NCBI GenBank assembly: GCA_004282745.1
Contig: SHMT01000016.1
Span: forward strand, 1 to 64,000
Direction of reading: 5' to 3'
Length of the DNA stretch: 64,000 nt
DNA from: Candidatus Scalindua sp. SCAELEC01
GTDB lineage: Bacteria; Planctomycetota; Brocadiia; Brocadiales; Scalinduaceae
The notes beneath the pieces are model-generated. The model ran no database searches, was not told where the DNA came from, and saw only the letters and a program-made list of their open reading frames with translations. This document shows, piece by piece, positions 46,230 to 55,713 of the stretch. How positions within the stretch are numbered: the first letter of the stretch is position 1; each line of letters starts with the position of its first letter. The position numbers were made by a program, and so were the translations under genes.

Positions 46230-46382
46230 GTCCGGTTAGGTTTTTGTTTAGGCGGCTTTCGTCATACCAGAACGCCTTTATCGGGTATCCAGGGACTCGT
46301 TTCATCATAGATTCCCGCTAAAAACATGCGGGAATGACAAGTTTTGGGGCAATAACTTAAATACGCAAAAACCTAACCGGAC
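46230..46382. mobile_element. 153-bp MITE-like element with perfect ends
   Basis: Perfect 17-base terminal inverted repeats: GTCCGGTTAGGTTTTTG (46230-46246) and CAAAAACCTAACCGGAC (46366-46382). The interior includes GATTCCCGCTAAAAACATGC and GGGAATGACAAG, resembling the common inverted 'ATTCCCG' palindromes of other bacteria. No target duplication is obvious. No coding potential. Confidence 0.8.
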
Positions 46383-46496
46383 GCTACTGAAAAAAACTTG
46401 AATGTTTTCAATTATTTTACTACTCTCATAGAAATCGTTAAAAAACAATTTCCAATCGACGTGCCTGTATAAATAAATTCAAAGGGGAGTAATGCT

Positions 46497-46934
46497 ATGG
46501 AACCACTCGATTCAAAACCAACCGAGATGTTCAGAAAATGGATTATGAAGGTTGACGTTGCATTTCATGTAATTGCAGCAATTATGCTCCTTGTCGCATG
46601 TGGATATATCCTTTTCCATGGAGCTCTTAACATATTGAATCCCTCCAGGAATTCAGTTGTACAGCTGATAAATGATGTACTTCTGGCTCTTATTGTTCTG
46701 GAAATTCTCTGGACCGTTAACCGGTTTCTCAAAAAGAAAAAGTTCCACCTTGGACCGTTTCTCGCTATTGGCGTAATAGCGGGAGTGAGAAGAATATTGC
46801 TGATAGAAGCCCAGACCTCGTTTGCTGAGCATGTAGAGATTGCAAAACTCTACGAAATAGGTGTCAGTGCAATCGTTGTACTGGTAATGATGGTAGCCTA
46901 TTATATTTCTCTCAAAACGCAGAAGATGGAGTAG
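46497..46934 (+). CDS. PsiE-family membrane protein
   Basis: A 145-residue protein with four membrane segments (VAFHVIAAIMLLVACGYILF, VLLALIVLEILWTVNRFL, FLAIGVIAGVRRILLIEA, and a last VSAIVVLVMMVAYYI). The conserved RRILLIE in the third segment supports the PsiE family, induced by phosphate starvation in enterobacteria. A good site (AAAGGGGAG) precedes the ATG. It is convergent with the cyclic-nucleotide-binding gene, their stop codons only four bases apart. Confidence 0.85.
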   Translation: MEPLDSKPTEMFRKWIMKVDVAFHVIAAIMLLVACGYILFHGALNILNPSRNSVVQLINDVLLALIVLEILWTVNRFLKKKKFHLGPFLAIGVIAGVRRILLIEAQTSFAEHVEIAKLYEIGVSAIVVLVMMVAYYISLKTQKME

Positions 46935-46938
46935 TCTA

Positions 46939-47508
46939 CTACACATATACTCCTCCCATAATGTTGTTGGATATCTCTTCAAACTTAGTTAGCATCTCCT
47001 TGATCTCTTCTGTTGATGAAGCAAATCTATCACTCATGAGACCTGCTACCGAGAGCACGAGCTCCGATTCAATTTTTGCCTCTTCTTCAAAATATTGGCG
47101 AGTAAAGACCTCATATTTGCAATTTCCTAACTCATTCAGGCAATTTAATAACCTTGATTTTGCATCATTAACCATGAATAGAGTGTCTCTAAGCTTGGTA
47201 ATCGTGTCGCGAACCTCGATCGGGAGTTTATCCAGATTTTCCATAAATGTACCTTTTGGAATCATACCCACTTTCACATCACTATTTGCGATAATGGTTG
47301 CCGATCTCTTTCCACTCGTTATGAAACTCAATATTCCAAAGAGTTCTCCCCTTTCAATTGTGCCAACAAATACCTGTTTGTTGTTCACATATCGATACAC
47401 ATCTGCCTTACCTTCAAGCATGACATAGGCATAATACGCATCTTTCCCCTGTTCCAAGATTATCTCACCACTTTTTTTATTTTCAACACTACAGATGTAC
47501 TGTTCCAT
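46939..47508 (-). CDS. Cyclic nucleotide-binding domain protein
   Basis: A 189-residue protein. Residues 10-115 form a cNMP-binding beta barrel (EIILEQGKDAYYAYVMLEGK, ERGELFGILSFITSGKRSAT) with the typical RSAT motif in the phosphate cassette. The C-terminal 75 residues are helical, with no helix-turn-helix of the CRP type that I can recognise, so it is probably a signalling or effector-regulating protein and not a DNA-binding CRP. Ligand unknown. Convergent with psiE. Confidence 0.85.
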   Translation of the reverse strand: MEQYICSVENKKSGEIILEQGKDAYYAYVMLEGKADVYRYVNNKQVFVGTIERGELFGILSFITSGKRSATIIANSDVKVGMIPKGTFMENLDKLPIEVRDTITKLRDTLFMVNDAKSRLLNCLNELGNCKYEVFTRQYFEEEAKIESELVLSVAGLMSDRFASSTEEIKEMLTKFEEISNNIMGGVYV

Positions 47509-47681
47509 ACCACCTCCTCTTTAATAAAAAATTTTATCATAATTATTACCCTACCCATGTATTCCGTTTCAGTCTATTCGTAAAAAAGCAGCTGCCAGAA
47601 GTGGTTGCTTTTATGAGGCTGGGAATTTGGATGTCTTGCTATACTTGTACAAATCAACAGGGCATACCCCTTACAAATTGA

Positions 47682-47870
47682 TCTATATATACCCATTACG
47701 GAGTGGTTTTAGAAATTTCAGGGCAAGAGTTTGTCTGAAATTTTGATTTTTCGATTGAACAAAACCGGAGGCTTAGTAATGCTAAGTCGAGTATTTTGTG
47801 ATTGAGAAAGATCTAAAGTACCGGTGAAATCTAGTTCTGAAAACCGAAAACCAATTCGTGATGGGTATAA
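47682..47870 (+). repeat. Repeat family D, copy D1
   Basis: About 190 bases, with TATATACCCATTACGGAGTG at the left, an internal hairpin AATTTCAGGGCAAGAGTTTG/TCTGAAATT, then GATTTTTCGATTGAACAAA, AGATCTAAAGTACCGGTGAA and CCAATTCGTGATGGGTATA at the right. The same order is seen at 51207-51390. Confidence 0.75.
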
Positions 47871-47994
47871 ATGGACCTAATCTATTCTGGACCCTAAGAA
47901 ACTTATCGGAACAGCATCTCTATACTTTACCTTTAATATGGAATGGATTGGGTATGCCAGGAACGAGTGTTGGACGGATAAACAGGCGAGGCCA

Positions 47995-48420
47995 TTAAGC
48001 CTTTTTATGTTGTCTGATAATAGTAATGGCCTTATTGAGTTTAAGGGTAACCTCTTTTGCTTTTTCCTGCAGCTCTTCGCCAAGATGGGCAACTTTGTCG
48101 GGATGTGATTTCATGACTTTTTCTTTATACACCTTATGCACCTCTTCCCATGATGCACCTGGGCTAATGTCAAGTAACCTGTATGCCTCTTCCACTTGGG
48201 AACGCACTCCAGGTGTTGATCTCTTCCTCTCTTCTGTTGGGCCATGGGAGGAAAAACCTGCCTGATTTTTCTGTATATTTCTCTTACGCCACTGATACCA
48301 TAAAGCACAAAATGCAATAATGTCGTCTATAAAACCCGGGAAAAAATCAAAAGGGCTCAGGATATAAATAATCAGAAATATCACTAACAGATAAAATTTA
48401 AGGTTTCCCAAGAAATACAC
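47995..48420 (-). CDS. Membrane J-domain protein
   Basis: A 141-residue protein: a membrane segment (LKFYLLVIFLIIYILSPFDF), then DFFPGFIDDIIAF, like DUF1232-type loops, then a J domain at about 70-141 (EEAYRLLDISPGASWEEVHK, HPDK motif in KSHPDKVAHLG). The J domain would recruit a DnaK partner to the membrane. It stands alone. No zinc-finger region is present, so it is a class C-like J protein. Confidence 0.85.
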   Translation of the reverse strand: MYFLGNLKFYLLVIFLIIYILSPFDFFPGFIDDIIAFCALWYQWRKRNIQKNQAGFSSHGPTEERKRSTPGVRSQVEEAYRLLDISPGASWEEVHKVYKEKVMKSHPDKVAHLGEELQEKAKEVTLKLNKAITIIRQHKKA

Positions 48421-48655
48421 TCTTCTTTAACTTCTAACGTACCATATATTAAAATTTGATATCCTCTTATGTTTCACGTTCTCACAAAACAGCCATCATC
48501 GTGGTGTAGAACCTATCGAGAAAAAACGCAATCTTAAACGCGCACGTATCATATCAAAAAGTATGAAAAATTGAAAACCAGAAAAAACAATATTAAATAT
48601 TAATTGATTTTTCTAACAAATTGTACTATTACATGACCTTACAAAATGAGACATT

Positions 48656-50338
48656 ATGAAAATATCCTTAGCACAAATAAACCCAACCGTTGGGGCCTTT
48701 AAACAGAATGTAAACAAGATCTGTAAGTATATCGATATTGCTAAGGGAAAAGGGGCCGATCTGGTTATTTTTCCGGAGATGAGCCTCGTAGGCTACCCAC
48801 CAAAGGACCTGCTGGAAATCTCAGGATTTGTGGATAACAATCTAAGGGCGCTTGAAGAGGTGGTGTCTCATGTAGTTGGCATTTCTGCTATTGTTGGTTT
48901 TGTTGATAGGAATCCTGCCAAGAGAGGCAAGCGGCTTTTCAATGCGGCTGCATGCATTCAAGATAAAAAAATACTCTCTAAACATTATAAATCGTTATTG
49001 CCCGCGTATGATGTGTTCGATGAGATCAGATACTTTGAGCCCAGTCACCTCATCACGATAGCAAAGATATCCGGCAAAAGGCTTGGCATTTCGATCTGTG
49101 AGGATATTTGGGGAGGTTGTGTAGAGACACCTGAGAGAATTTATGATAAAAACCCCCTAAAAGAGATGTTCAAGCAAGGTGTCGATACCATTATCAACCT
49201 TTCAGCTTCTCCGTTTACGATCGGCAAGCAGGAGATAAGGTTAAGATTGCTCACTGATTCTGCGAAAAGGTACAAGGTACCGTTTCTCTATGTGAATCAA
49301 GTCGGAGGGAATGACGATTTAGTCTTCGATGGTAGCAGTTTTGTAGTAAACAGGCAAGGTATTGTTGTGAAAAGAGCCTCATCCTTTAAAGAAGACCTTA
49401 TTACGGTCGAGTTCAAAAAAGCTGACGTAACCATGGAGAACGGCAGCTTGCCCTCAACAAGAAAAAGGTCCCAAACCGCTATTGATCACAATGAGATCGA
49501 TTCCGTCTATAAGGCCTTGATTTTAGGGACAAAGGATTATGTCAGAAAATGTGGCTTTAAAAAAGTCGTTATTGGACTGAGTGGAGGAATTGATTCTGCC
49601 GTTACGGCCGTAATTGCCGCCAAGGCATTGGGGAAAGATAGAGTCCTTGGGATCACGATGCCTTCAACATTTTCATCCAAGGGAAGTAGTGAAGATTCAC
49701 GCATCCTGGCTGAAAGGCTTGGGATTGAATTTACCACCATCCCAATTACGCCTATATACAAAGCCTATTTAAAGACCCTGGAAGGGGTTTTTGCCGGTCT
49801 TCCATCTGATGTTACAGAAGAGAACCTGCAGGCAAGGATAAGGGGTAAAATCCTCATGGCAATCTCTAATAAACAGGGATACCTAGTACTCACTACCGGA
49901 AACAAATCTGAACTTGCCGTTGGCTATTGTACCCTCTATGGTGACATGTGCGGAGGTCTGGCCGTAATATCTGATATTCCCAAAACCATGGTCTATCATT
50001 TGGCCGAGCACATTAACCTCAGGAGAGAACTTATTCCCAAAAATACTATCGAAAAACCGGCATCAGCAGAATTGAGACCAAACCAAAAGGACCAGGATTC
50101 GCTTCCTCCCTATGATATTCTCGACAGCATACTAAAGGCCTATGTAGAAGAGTCTAAAGATGTTCAGGATATTGTAAAGCTCGGTTTTGATGAGTCACTT
50201 GTCAGTGAAATCGTTAAGAAAGTTAACAGAAACGAGTATAAACGTAAGCAGGCAGCACCTGGCCTCAAGGTCACCTCTAAAGCGTTTGGAACAGGGAGAA
50301 GGATGCCGCTTGCACAGCGATACAGAGCAACAAAATAG
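48656..50338 (+). CDS. nadE: Glutamine-dependent NAD(+) synthetase
   Basis: A 560-residue two-domain enzyme. The N-terminal glutaminase (nitrilase-like) has Glu41 (FPEMSLVGYP), a Lys in KHYKSLLPAY and Cys in GISICEDIWGG. The C-terminal synthetase domain has the P-loop GLSGGIDSAVTAVIAAKAL and LTTGNKSELAVGYCTLYGD. It makes NAD from deamido-NAD using glutamine and ATP. It stands upstream of the ABC transporter operon (gap of 97 bases to the ATPase start), functionally separate. Confidence 0.94.
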   Translation: MKISLAQINPTVGAFKQNVNKICKYIDIAKGKGADLVIFPEMSLVGYPPKDLLEISGFVDNNLRALEEVVSHVVGISAIVGFVDRNPAKRGKRLFNAAACIQDKKILSKHYKSLLPAYDVFDEIRYFEPSHLITIAKISGKRLGISICEDIWGGCVETPERIYDKNPLKEMFKQGVDTIINLSASPFTIGKQEIRLRLLTDSAKRYKVPFLYVNQVGGNDDLVFDGSSFVVNRQGIVVKRASSFKEDLITVEFKKADVTMENGSLPSTRKRSQTAIDHNEIDSVYKALILGTKDYVRKCGFKKVVIGLSGGIDSAVTAVIAAKALGKDRVLGITMPSTFSSKGSSEDSRILAERLGIEFTTIPITPIYKAYLKTLEGVFAGLPSDVTEENLQARIRGKILMAISNKQGYLVLTTGNKSELAVGYCTLYGDMCGGLAVISDIPKTMVYHLAEHINLRRELIPKNTIEKPASAELRPNQKDQDSLPPYDILDSILKAYVEESKDVQDIVKLGFDESLVSEIVKKVNRNEYKRKQAAPGLKVTSKAFGTGRRMPLAQRYRATK

Positions 50339-50435
50339 GAAAAAATATTTGAAAAATGAAAAAATATTTTTTATCATTAAGAAAACCGTATTTTTATACA
50401 AAGTTTTTTGCCGCGCCAAACATGGGGAAAATAAT

Positions 50436-51161
50436 ATGATACGCATAGAGAAATTACGGAAAAGTTTTGGGCCCATCGTTGCTGTTGATGAGGTTTCATT
50501 CAATGTCGAAAAAGGTCAGGTACTGGGATTTCTCGGGCCGAATGGAGCAGGCAAGAGTACGGTGATGAAGATGCTGGCCTGTTTCTTAAGACCGGACAGC
50601 GGGACGGCCACTGTCTGTGGCTATGATATCCTGACAGATCCCATTAAGGTAAGGCAGTCTATCGGTTATTTGGCAGAAAATGTGCCGCTTTACAATGAAA
50701 TGACGGTAGGTGATTTTCTCAATTTTGTCTGTGATGCGAGAAACATAAAAGGCAAAGAGCGAAAGAGGTCGCTCGATCGAGTTGTCCCCATGTGCTCCAT
50801 TGATTCTGTCTATCATCAAACAATCGACACGCTATCGAAGGGATATAAACGACGTGTGGGGCTTGCACAAACTTTGATTCACGATCCTGAAGTCCTGATC
50901 CTGGACGAACCGACGGATGGCCTTGACCCTAATCAGAAGCATGAGGTCAGGGAACTGATAAATAGAATGTCGAAAGAGAAGTGCATTATCGTATCTACTC
51001 ACATTCTCGAAGAAGTTGACGCCGTATGTTCACGGACCATAATCATATCCAAAGGGAAAATATTGGTAGATTCAACCCCCAATAAATTAAAAGAACAATA
51101 CAATTGCAGCCTAGACGAAGTTTTCCGTAAAATTACACGTAAAAAAACAGTTGCGGCGTAA
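50436..51161 (+). CDS. ABC transporter ATP-binding protein, GldA-like
   Basis: A 241-residue ATPase from ATG 50436 (IRIEKLRKSFGPIVAVDEVS); the frame extends upstream across the end of nadE, but that has no ribosome site and is rejected. Motifs: Walker A GPNGAGKST, signature LSKGYKRRVGL, Walker B LILDEPTDGLDP. It belongs to the ABC-2/GldA group and is followed by a permease, a GldG-type protein and a DUF4340 protein. Together these resemble the Gld/ABC-type exporters, whose substrate is not established. Element D2 sits between this gene and the permease. Confidence 0.9.
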   Translation: MIRIEKLRKSFGPIVAVDEVSFNVEKGQVLGFLGPNGAGKSTVMKMLACFLRPDSGTATVCGYDILTDPIKVRQSIGYLAENVPLYNEMTVGDFLNFVCDARNIKGKERKRSLDRVVPMCSIDSVYHQTIDTLSKGYKRRVGLAQTLIHDPEVLILDEPTDGLDPNQKHEVRELINRMSKEKCIIVSTHILEEVDAVCSRTIIISKGKILVDSTPNKLKEQYNCSLDEVFRKITRKKTVAA

Positions 51162-51206
51162 CCGTTTGAAGTGAAGAGTTAAATATCATTGCAAATTGCA
51201 AAACGT

Positions 51207-51390
51207 AATATACTCATCGCGAATTGATTTTTGGAATTTCAGGGCGAGGGTTTGCCTGAAATTTTGATTTTTCGATTGAACAAACCAGAGCCTTGGTGCT
51301 ATTAAGGCGAGGGTATTGTGATTGAGAAAGATCTAAAGGTCTGGTGAAACCGGGTTCTGAAATCCGAAACCAATTTGCGATGAGTATATA
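51207..51390 (+). repeat. Repeat family D, copy D2
   Basis: About 184 bases: TAATATACTCATCGCGAATT at the left, a hairpin GGAATTTCAGGGCGAGGG/TTGCCTGAAATT, GATTTTTCGATTGAACAAAC, and CCAATTTGCGATGAGTATATA at the right. It lies between the ATPase and permease genes of one operon. Confidence 0.8.
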
Positions 51391-51453
51391 GAGAAAATAA
51401 TTCAATAATCTTGATTTCCCATTGTAGGCGATAATTTTCAGAGGAGCTGAAAT

Positions 51454-52185
51454 ATGAACAGTTTTGTAGCGGTATTCAAGAGAGAGTTGAAATCGTACTT
51501 TACGACTCCTATTGCATATGTCTTTCTCATTGTTTTTCTCTTTTTCTCCGGGTACCTTACTTTTAAGAACGGTTTTTTTGAGATGCGACAGGCTGATATG
51601 GTTGTGTTTTTTATGAATATACCCCTCCTGTTTGTCTTCCTGGTTCCGGCAACGTCAATGCGGTTATGGGCAGAGGAACGCAGGGTTGGTTCTATTGAGC
51701 TTCTCTTGTCCTTGCCGATTACGGTCACACAAGCGGTGTTGGGGAAGTTTTTTTCTGCATGGCTTTTCCTGGTCATTGCCCTGGCCTTAACTTTACCAAT
51801 GGTGATTACGGTCTGTTACCTGGGAGATCCCGACTTTAGCTTAATAATTACCGGGTATTTGGGTAGTGTCTTGTTAGCAGGGGGATTCCTCTCTATCGGG
51901 TGTTTTTTTTCAATAGTCAGCAAGAACCAAGTGATCAGTTTTGTTCTTTCCGTTGTCGCCTGTGCAGTACTTGTCTTTGCAGGTATGCCAACTACCCTAA
52001 ACTATCTTTCAGCATTTTTACCTGCCGGCTTGGTCTCAGCAATTGGAAATTTCAGTTTTCAGCTACACTTTGAATCACTCCAAACAGGAATAGTAGAATT
52101 TAAAGACATCTCTTATTTTATCTTGATGATCGTTGGTTGGATTGTTGCTAGCACCTATATCTTAGAGGAAAGGAAGGCCTACTGA
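51454..52185 (+). CDS. ABC transporter permease, GldF-like
   Basis: A 243-residue ABC-2 permease with a front cytoplasmic stretch (NSFVAVFKRELKSYFTTPIA) and about six membrane segments. The GldF-type landmarks are EERRVGSIELLLSLPITVTQ and YLGSVLLAGGFLSIGCFFSI. Its TGA overlaps the ATG of the next gene (ATGA), so translation is coupled. A purine-rich site (CAGAGGAG) precedes the start. Confidence 0.88.
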   Translation: MNSFVAVFKRELKSYFTTPIAYVFLIVFLFFSGYLTFKNGFFEMRQADMVVFFMNIPLLFVFLVPATSMRLWAEERRVGSIELLLSLPITVTQAVLGKFFSAWLFLVIALALTLPMVITVCYLGDPDFSLIITGYLGSVLLAGGFLSIGCFFSIVSKNQVISFVLSVVACAVLVFAGMPTTLNYLSAFLPAGLVSAIGNFSFQLHFESLQTGIVEFKDISYFILMIVGWIVASTYILEERKAY

Positions 52186-54164
52186 TGAGTAAGACGATCC
52201 AGATGATTATTGGTGTTATTCTCGTTTTGGTGATAATGTTTTGTTCAATCAGCGTTTGTCATGACATCGGAAAATCACTGAAACTTGATGTAACAGACCA
52301 AAGGCTTTATACCCTTTCGGATGGAACAAAGGCCATTTTGGCTAAGCTCCACCAACCCGTAACCGTAAAGCTTTATTATGCTGAAACAGCAGCCCTGAAA
52401 GGACCTGATCAAATCAGATTTTTCAACAACTATTATCAATACGTGAAGTCTCTGCTGGAAGAGTATGTATCGATAGCAAATGGTATGATTGATTTTCAAG
52501 TGATAGACCCGAGGCCCTATTCCGAAAGTGAGGAAAAAGCCTTGCAACACGGACTGAGAAAATTCCCCATCACCGAAGAGGAGAATTTTTTCTTTGGACT
52601 TGTGGTACAGACGCAGTTTGGGATAGAGAAGGTTATCCCCTTCTTCTCACCGGACCGACAGAATTTTCTCGAGTATGATATCAGCTACCTGATCGATACC
52701 GCCATAACTCGCCAGAAAACAAAAATAGGAATAATGAGTTCCCTGCCCGTGTTGGGAGATGATGTAACCGGTTATATGGCCCAGATGATGAGAATGCAGG
52801 GGCAACAACCAAAACCTTCCTGGGCTTTTGTCAAACAGTTGAAAAAACAGTATGAGGTTACGGCAATTGCCACGGACGTTGAAGAGATAAAGGAGGTTGA
52901 CATCCTCCTTGTCATCCACCCAAAGGAGCTGCCGGAAAAAACCCTGTTTGCCATAGATCAGTTTGTGCTCAAAGGTGGCAGGACTATTGTCTGTGTTGAC
53001 CCTCACTGCTATGCCGACCCACCAGACCAAAAGTCTGCAATGTTAAGTGGGGTTGCACCAGCACAAAACTCCGACCTAAACCCTCTTTTTAAAACATGGG
53101 GTGTAGAGATGCCCGGAAACACTTTTGCCGGTGATCGTGCTCTGGCCCTGAAGGCGACGTTAATGCCAAACCAAAGGCCTGCCAAACTTATCGGTTTTCT
53201 TAATTTAACAGCACAATGCTTCAATCCTACCAGTGTTATTACGGCCGACCTGAACCAAGTCAGATTTCTCTTTTCAGGGGTATTGCAAGAGGTAGCAGAT
53301 CCTGAAAAAGAGGAAGCGGAGAGAACTATTGAACAGATCCCCCTACTCTCGACTACCAATAAAGGAAGCAGTTGGTCGATAAGCAGCTCGTACGAACTGC
53401 TCGTTCCAAACCCTTCACAACTGATGGAAAGGTTTATTGATGGAGATAGTCCAGTAGTAATGGGTTCCCTCATCACGGGCAAATTTAAGAGTAGTTTCCC
53501 CGACGGAATTGAGATTGAGATAAGCAAAGGTGAATCCACAGACCAACCGGAAAAGGCACCATCCGAAAAGAGAAAGATAACGGGTTTAACAGAAGCGACA
53601 GAAGAGTGTGTAGTAGCAATATTTACGGACGTTGACTTTATCAGTGATCTTGTTGCATACCAGGATACCTTTTTAGGCAAGATAGTGGTTGGAGACAATA
53701 GTACCCTACTCTTAAATACCATTGATGACTTGAGAGGGTCTAGCGAATTAATTTCAATTCGATCACGAGGCAACTACAATCGCCCGTTCAAGGTTGTTGA
53801 TGCAATCGAGCAAAAAGCGGAGAGAGAGACAGCCGCGGAAGAGGAGAAGATTAATGCAGAGATTGCCGGCTTTCAGGACGAGTTAAACGCCATCATCTCA
53901 TCCGCTAAAGAGGGTGAGGAAGAGATAATCGGGAGCTCAATTCTGCAGAAAAAGAAGGAACTAGAGTTAAAGATACACAAAGCCCAACGGGAATTACGCC
54001 ATGTCAAAATGAAAAGGCGGGAACGGATCGAGAGCTTAGGAAATGTACTCCGAAACATTAATATGCTGATGGTACCCGTAATCATATTAATTATTGCTAT
54101 CGTATTAGGCATACGCCGATCTGCCAGAAAGAGACATTACATTAGTCATGCAAGCGATTCTTAG
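52185..54164 (+). CDS. GldG-family ABC auxiliary protein
   Basis: A 659-residue protein with an N-terminal membrane segment (MIIGVILVLVIMFCSISVCH), the GldG-type extracytoplasmic domain with LYTLSDGTKAILAKLHQPVT and VKLYYAETAAL, a predicted coiled coil at about 545-620 (ERETAAEEEKINAEIAGFQD) and a C-terminal membrane segment (INMLMVPVIILIIAIVLGIR). GldG works with GldA/GldF in gliding and secretion in Bacteroidota, but in other phyla the operon is simply an ABC-2-type exporter. Its stop lies in the left end of repeat B3. Confidence 0.88.
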   Translation: MSKTIQMIIGVILVLVIMFCSISVCHDIGKSLKLDVTDQRLYTLSDGTKAILAKLHQPVTVKLYYAETAALKGPDQIRFFNNYYQYVKSLLEEYVSIANGMIDFQVIDPRPYSESEEKALQHGLRKFPITEEENFFFGLVVQTQFGIEKVIPFFSPDRQNFLEYDISYLIDTAITRQKTKIGIMSSLPVLGDDVTGYMAQMMRMQGQQPKPSWAFVKQLKKQYEVTAIATDVEEIKEVDILLVIHPKELPEKTLFAIDQFVLKGGRTIVCVDPHCYADPPDQKSAMLSGVAPAQNSDLNPLFKTWGVEMPGNTFAGDRALALKATLMPNQRPAKLIGFLNLTAQCFNPTSVITADLNQVRFLFSGVLQEVADPEKEEAERTIEQIPLLSTTNKGSSWSISSSYELLVPNPSQLMERFIDGDSPVVMGSLITGKFKSSFPDGIEIEISKGESTDQPEKAPSEKRKITGLTEATEECVVAIFTDVDFISDLVAYQDTFLGKIVVGDNSTLLLNTIDDLRGSSELISIRSRGNYNRPFKVVDAIEQKAERETAAEEEKINAEIAGFQDELNAIISSAKEGEEEIIGSSILQKKKELELKIHKAQRELRHVKMKRRERIESLGNVLRNINMLMVPVIILIIAIVLGIRRSARKRHYISHASDS

Positions 54165-54347
54165 GGTTCTCGATAAAATAACTTTACAATCTATTGCGCT
54201 CAGGTTTAGGTCAGATTTGGTCGATCTGATTGAGCTGAACCGCAAGCGTAGCCTGAGCTACGTGAGGATTCGGCGAATGAAAATCGGACAAAAATGGCCT
54301 GAAAATGAGATGCAAGAATATAAAGTTATTTTTTCGAGAATCCTTAA
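54161..54347 (-). mobile_element. Repeat family B, copy B3
   Basis: TTAGGGTTCTCGATAAAATA at the left and GTTATTTTTTCGAGAATCCT at the right; interior GTAGCCTGAGCTACGTGAGG and CCTGAAAATGAGATGCAAGA. It overlaps the gldG stop and separates gldG from the DUF4340 gene. Confidence 0.8.
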
Positions 54348-54385
54348 TAACCTTTTGTCGAAAACATTAGTCAGGAGTCTTGGTA

Positions 54386-55504
54386 ATGAGTGGTAAAAAA
54401 CTTGTGGTTTTAGGTATTATTACGGCCTGCATGATTGCGTGGGCGGTGGTTCAGTCACGCGTATCCAAGAGGTATAGTTCAGAGCCAACGGCTCCGGTAT
54501 ATCTCATTCAGGGCTTAGACCCAACAGATATCGGCAGTATCGTATTGGGGAGCGGAGATGACTCTTTCACCCTGAACCGGGAGGGAGCAAATTTTGTCGT
54601 AGTGAACAAAGATAATTATCCCGCTATCACAAAAGAGATAAATAGTCTTATCACCTCATGCATGGATATCCGTACAGCCGAACTCTACACAGAAAACCCG
54701 GCAAATCACAAGGACCTTGGCGTAACGGAAGAGGATGCAACGTTTGTGGTTAAATTCTTGAAGCCGAATTCTGATTTTCTTGCCGGTGTTATTATTGGAA
54801 AAAACAGTGATCAGGGCCGTGGCAGTTTTGTAAGGGTACTTCCGGGTGATAAAGTATACGTCTCGCTTGAACGTCCATGGATCAAGGAGCTGGCAATGGA
54901 TTATATCGACAGAGAGATACTCTCTCTGACCCGCGAAGATATTGAGTCCGTCACCGTTCAATCTCCCGGTGAGACCTATACCTTGCTCGCAGAAAGTGGT
55001 GGAGAAGGCATTGTATTGGAGAATCTCCCCACGGGAAAAAAAGTTAACGAGATCGAATCTGAAAAAGTCTTCACGGCATTAACAAATCTACAGTTTCAAG
55101 ATGTGAAGAGAAATCCAACATCGGACGGTGAGTTGTCCTTTGAGACACTATTCCTCTGCAAAGAGAGAGACTCTACGCTCTACACCATCAAGATTGCTCA
55201 AAAGGATAACAAGACCTACGTATTGTGCGACTGTAAATTCACCGATAATACACCCGTCACAAAGGAAAAAGGAGTTGAATCGGAAGAAGAGTTAAAGAAA
55301 AAAGAGGCAAAACTGCTTGCAATGGAAGAGGCAAAGAGTTTTGCTGAAAGACACCGTGGCTGGGTCTACGAGGTTCCTGAAAACATTGCAAACAACCTGA
55401 CAATCAAACTATCGGCATTATTAGTGGATGAGGAAGTGGCCCCTCAAGAGAAGGATGAAACAGAAAAAAGTGATCACACTGAGAATCAGAGCCACAATGA
55501 GTGA
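54386..55504 (+). CDS. DUF4340 protein, end of ABC operon
   Basis: A 372-residue protein from ATG 54386, with AGGAG upstream; a TTG at 54380 is possible but less likely. A signal anchor (LVVLGIITACMIAWAVVQSR) precedes a soluble domain (IGSIVLGSGDDSFTLNREGA, DHKDLGVTEEDATFVVKF-like region with KDLGVTEEDATFVVKFLKP) typical of DUF4340. The C-terminal end is rich in Lys/Glu. DUF4340 proteins are often in GldA/GldF/GldG operons, so this completes the transporter set despite the element B3 in between. Confidence 0.87.
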   Translation: MSGKKLVVLGIITACMIAWAVVQSRVSKRYSSEPTAPVYLIQGLDPTDIGSIVLGSGDDSFTLNREGANFVVVNKDNYPAITKEINSLITSCMDIRTAELYTENPANHKDLGVTEEDATFVVKFLKPNSDFLAGVIIGKNSDQGRGSFVRVLPGDKVYVSLERPWIKELAMDYIDREILSLTREDIESVTVQSPGETYTLLAESGGEGIVLENLPTGKKVNEIESEKVFTALTNLQFQDVKRNPTSDGELSFETLFLCKERDSTLYTIKIAQKDNKTYVLCDCKFTDNTPVTKEKGVESEEELKKKEAKLLAMEEAKSFAERHRGWVYEVPENIANNLTIKLSALLVDEEVAPQEKDETEKSDHTENQSHNE

Positions 55505-55713
55505 TGACAAAAATGAGGTTGAGAATGTTGTAATTGAAACTGCAATTGCAGTCCAAAAAGCATAGGGTTCTAACCTTTTCGATATCTCATATGGTGCTGT
55601 TTGCTTGTGAACCAAAAAACCATGTTTTCGAAGTTTGAGGCTAACAGTTTGTGGCAGATTACCCAAGCCGACCTTTGTTCACCGTCACTTTGCGTGAGAT
55701 CTCATAATTTTGC

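Noticed and set aside
46961-47428. A 155-residue plus-strand frame
   Set aside because: It is the complement of the cyclic-nucleotide-binding gene, whose barrel motifs are clear on the minus strand.
50187-50435. N-terminal extension of the GldA-like ATPase
   Set aside because: It overlaps nadE and lacks a ribosome site; ABC ATPases start at the MIRIEKLRKSFG region.
53009-53773. A 254-residue open frame on the minus strand
   Set aside because: It lies wholly opposite the GldG-type gene, which has strong family features; the reverse frame has none.
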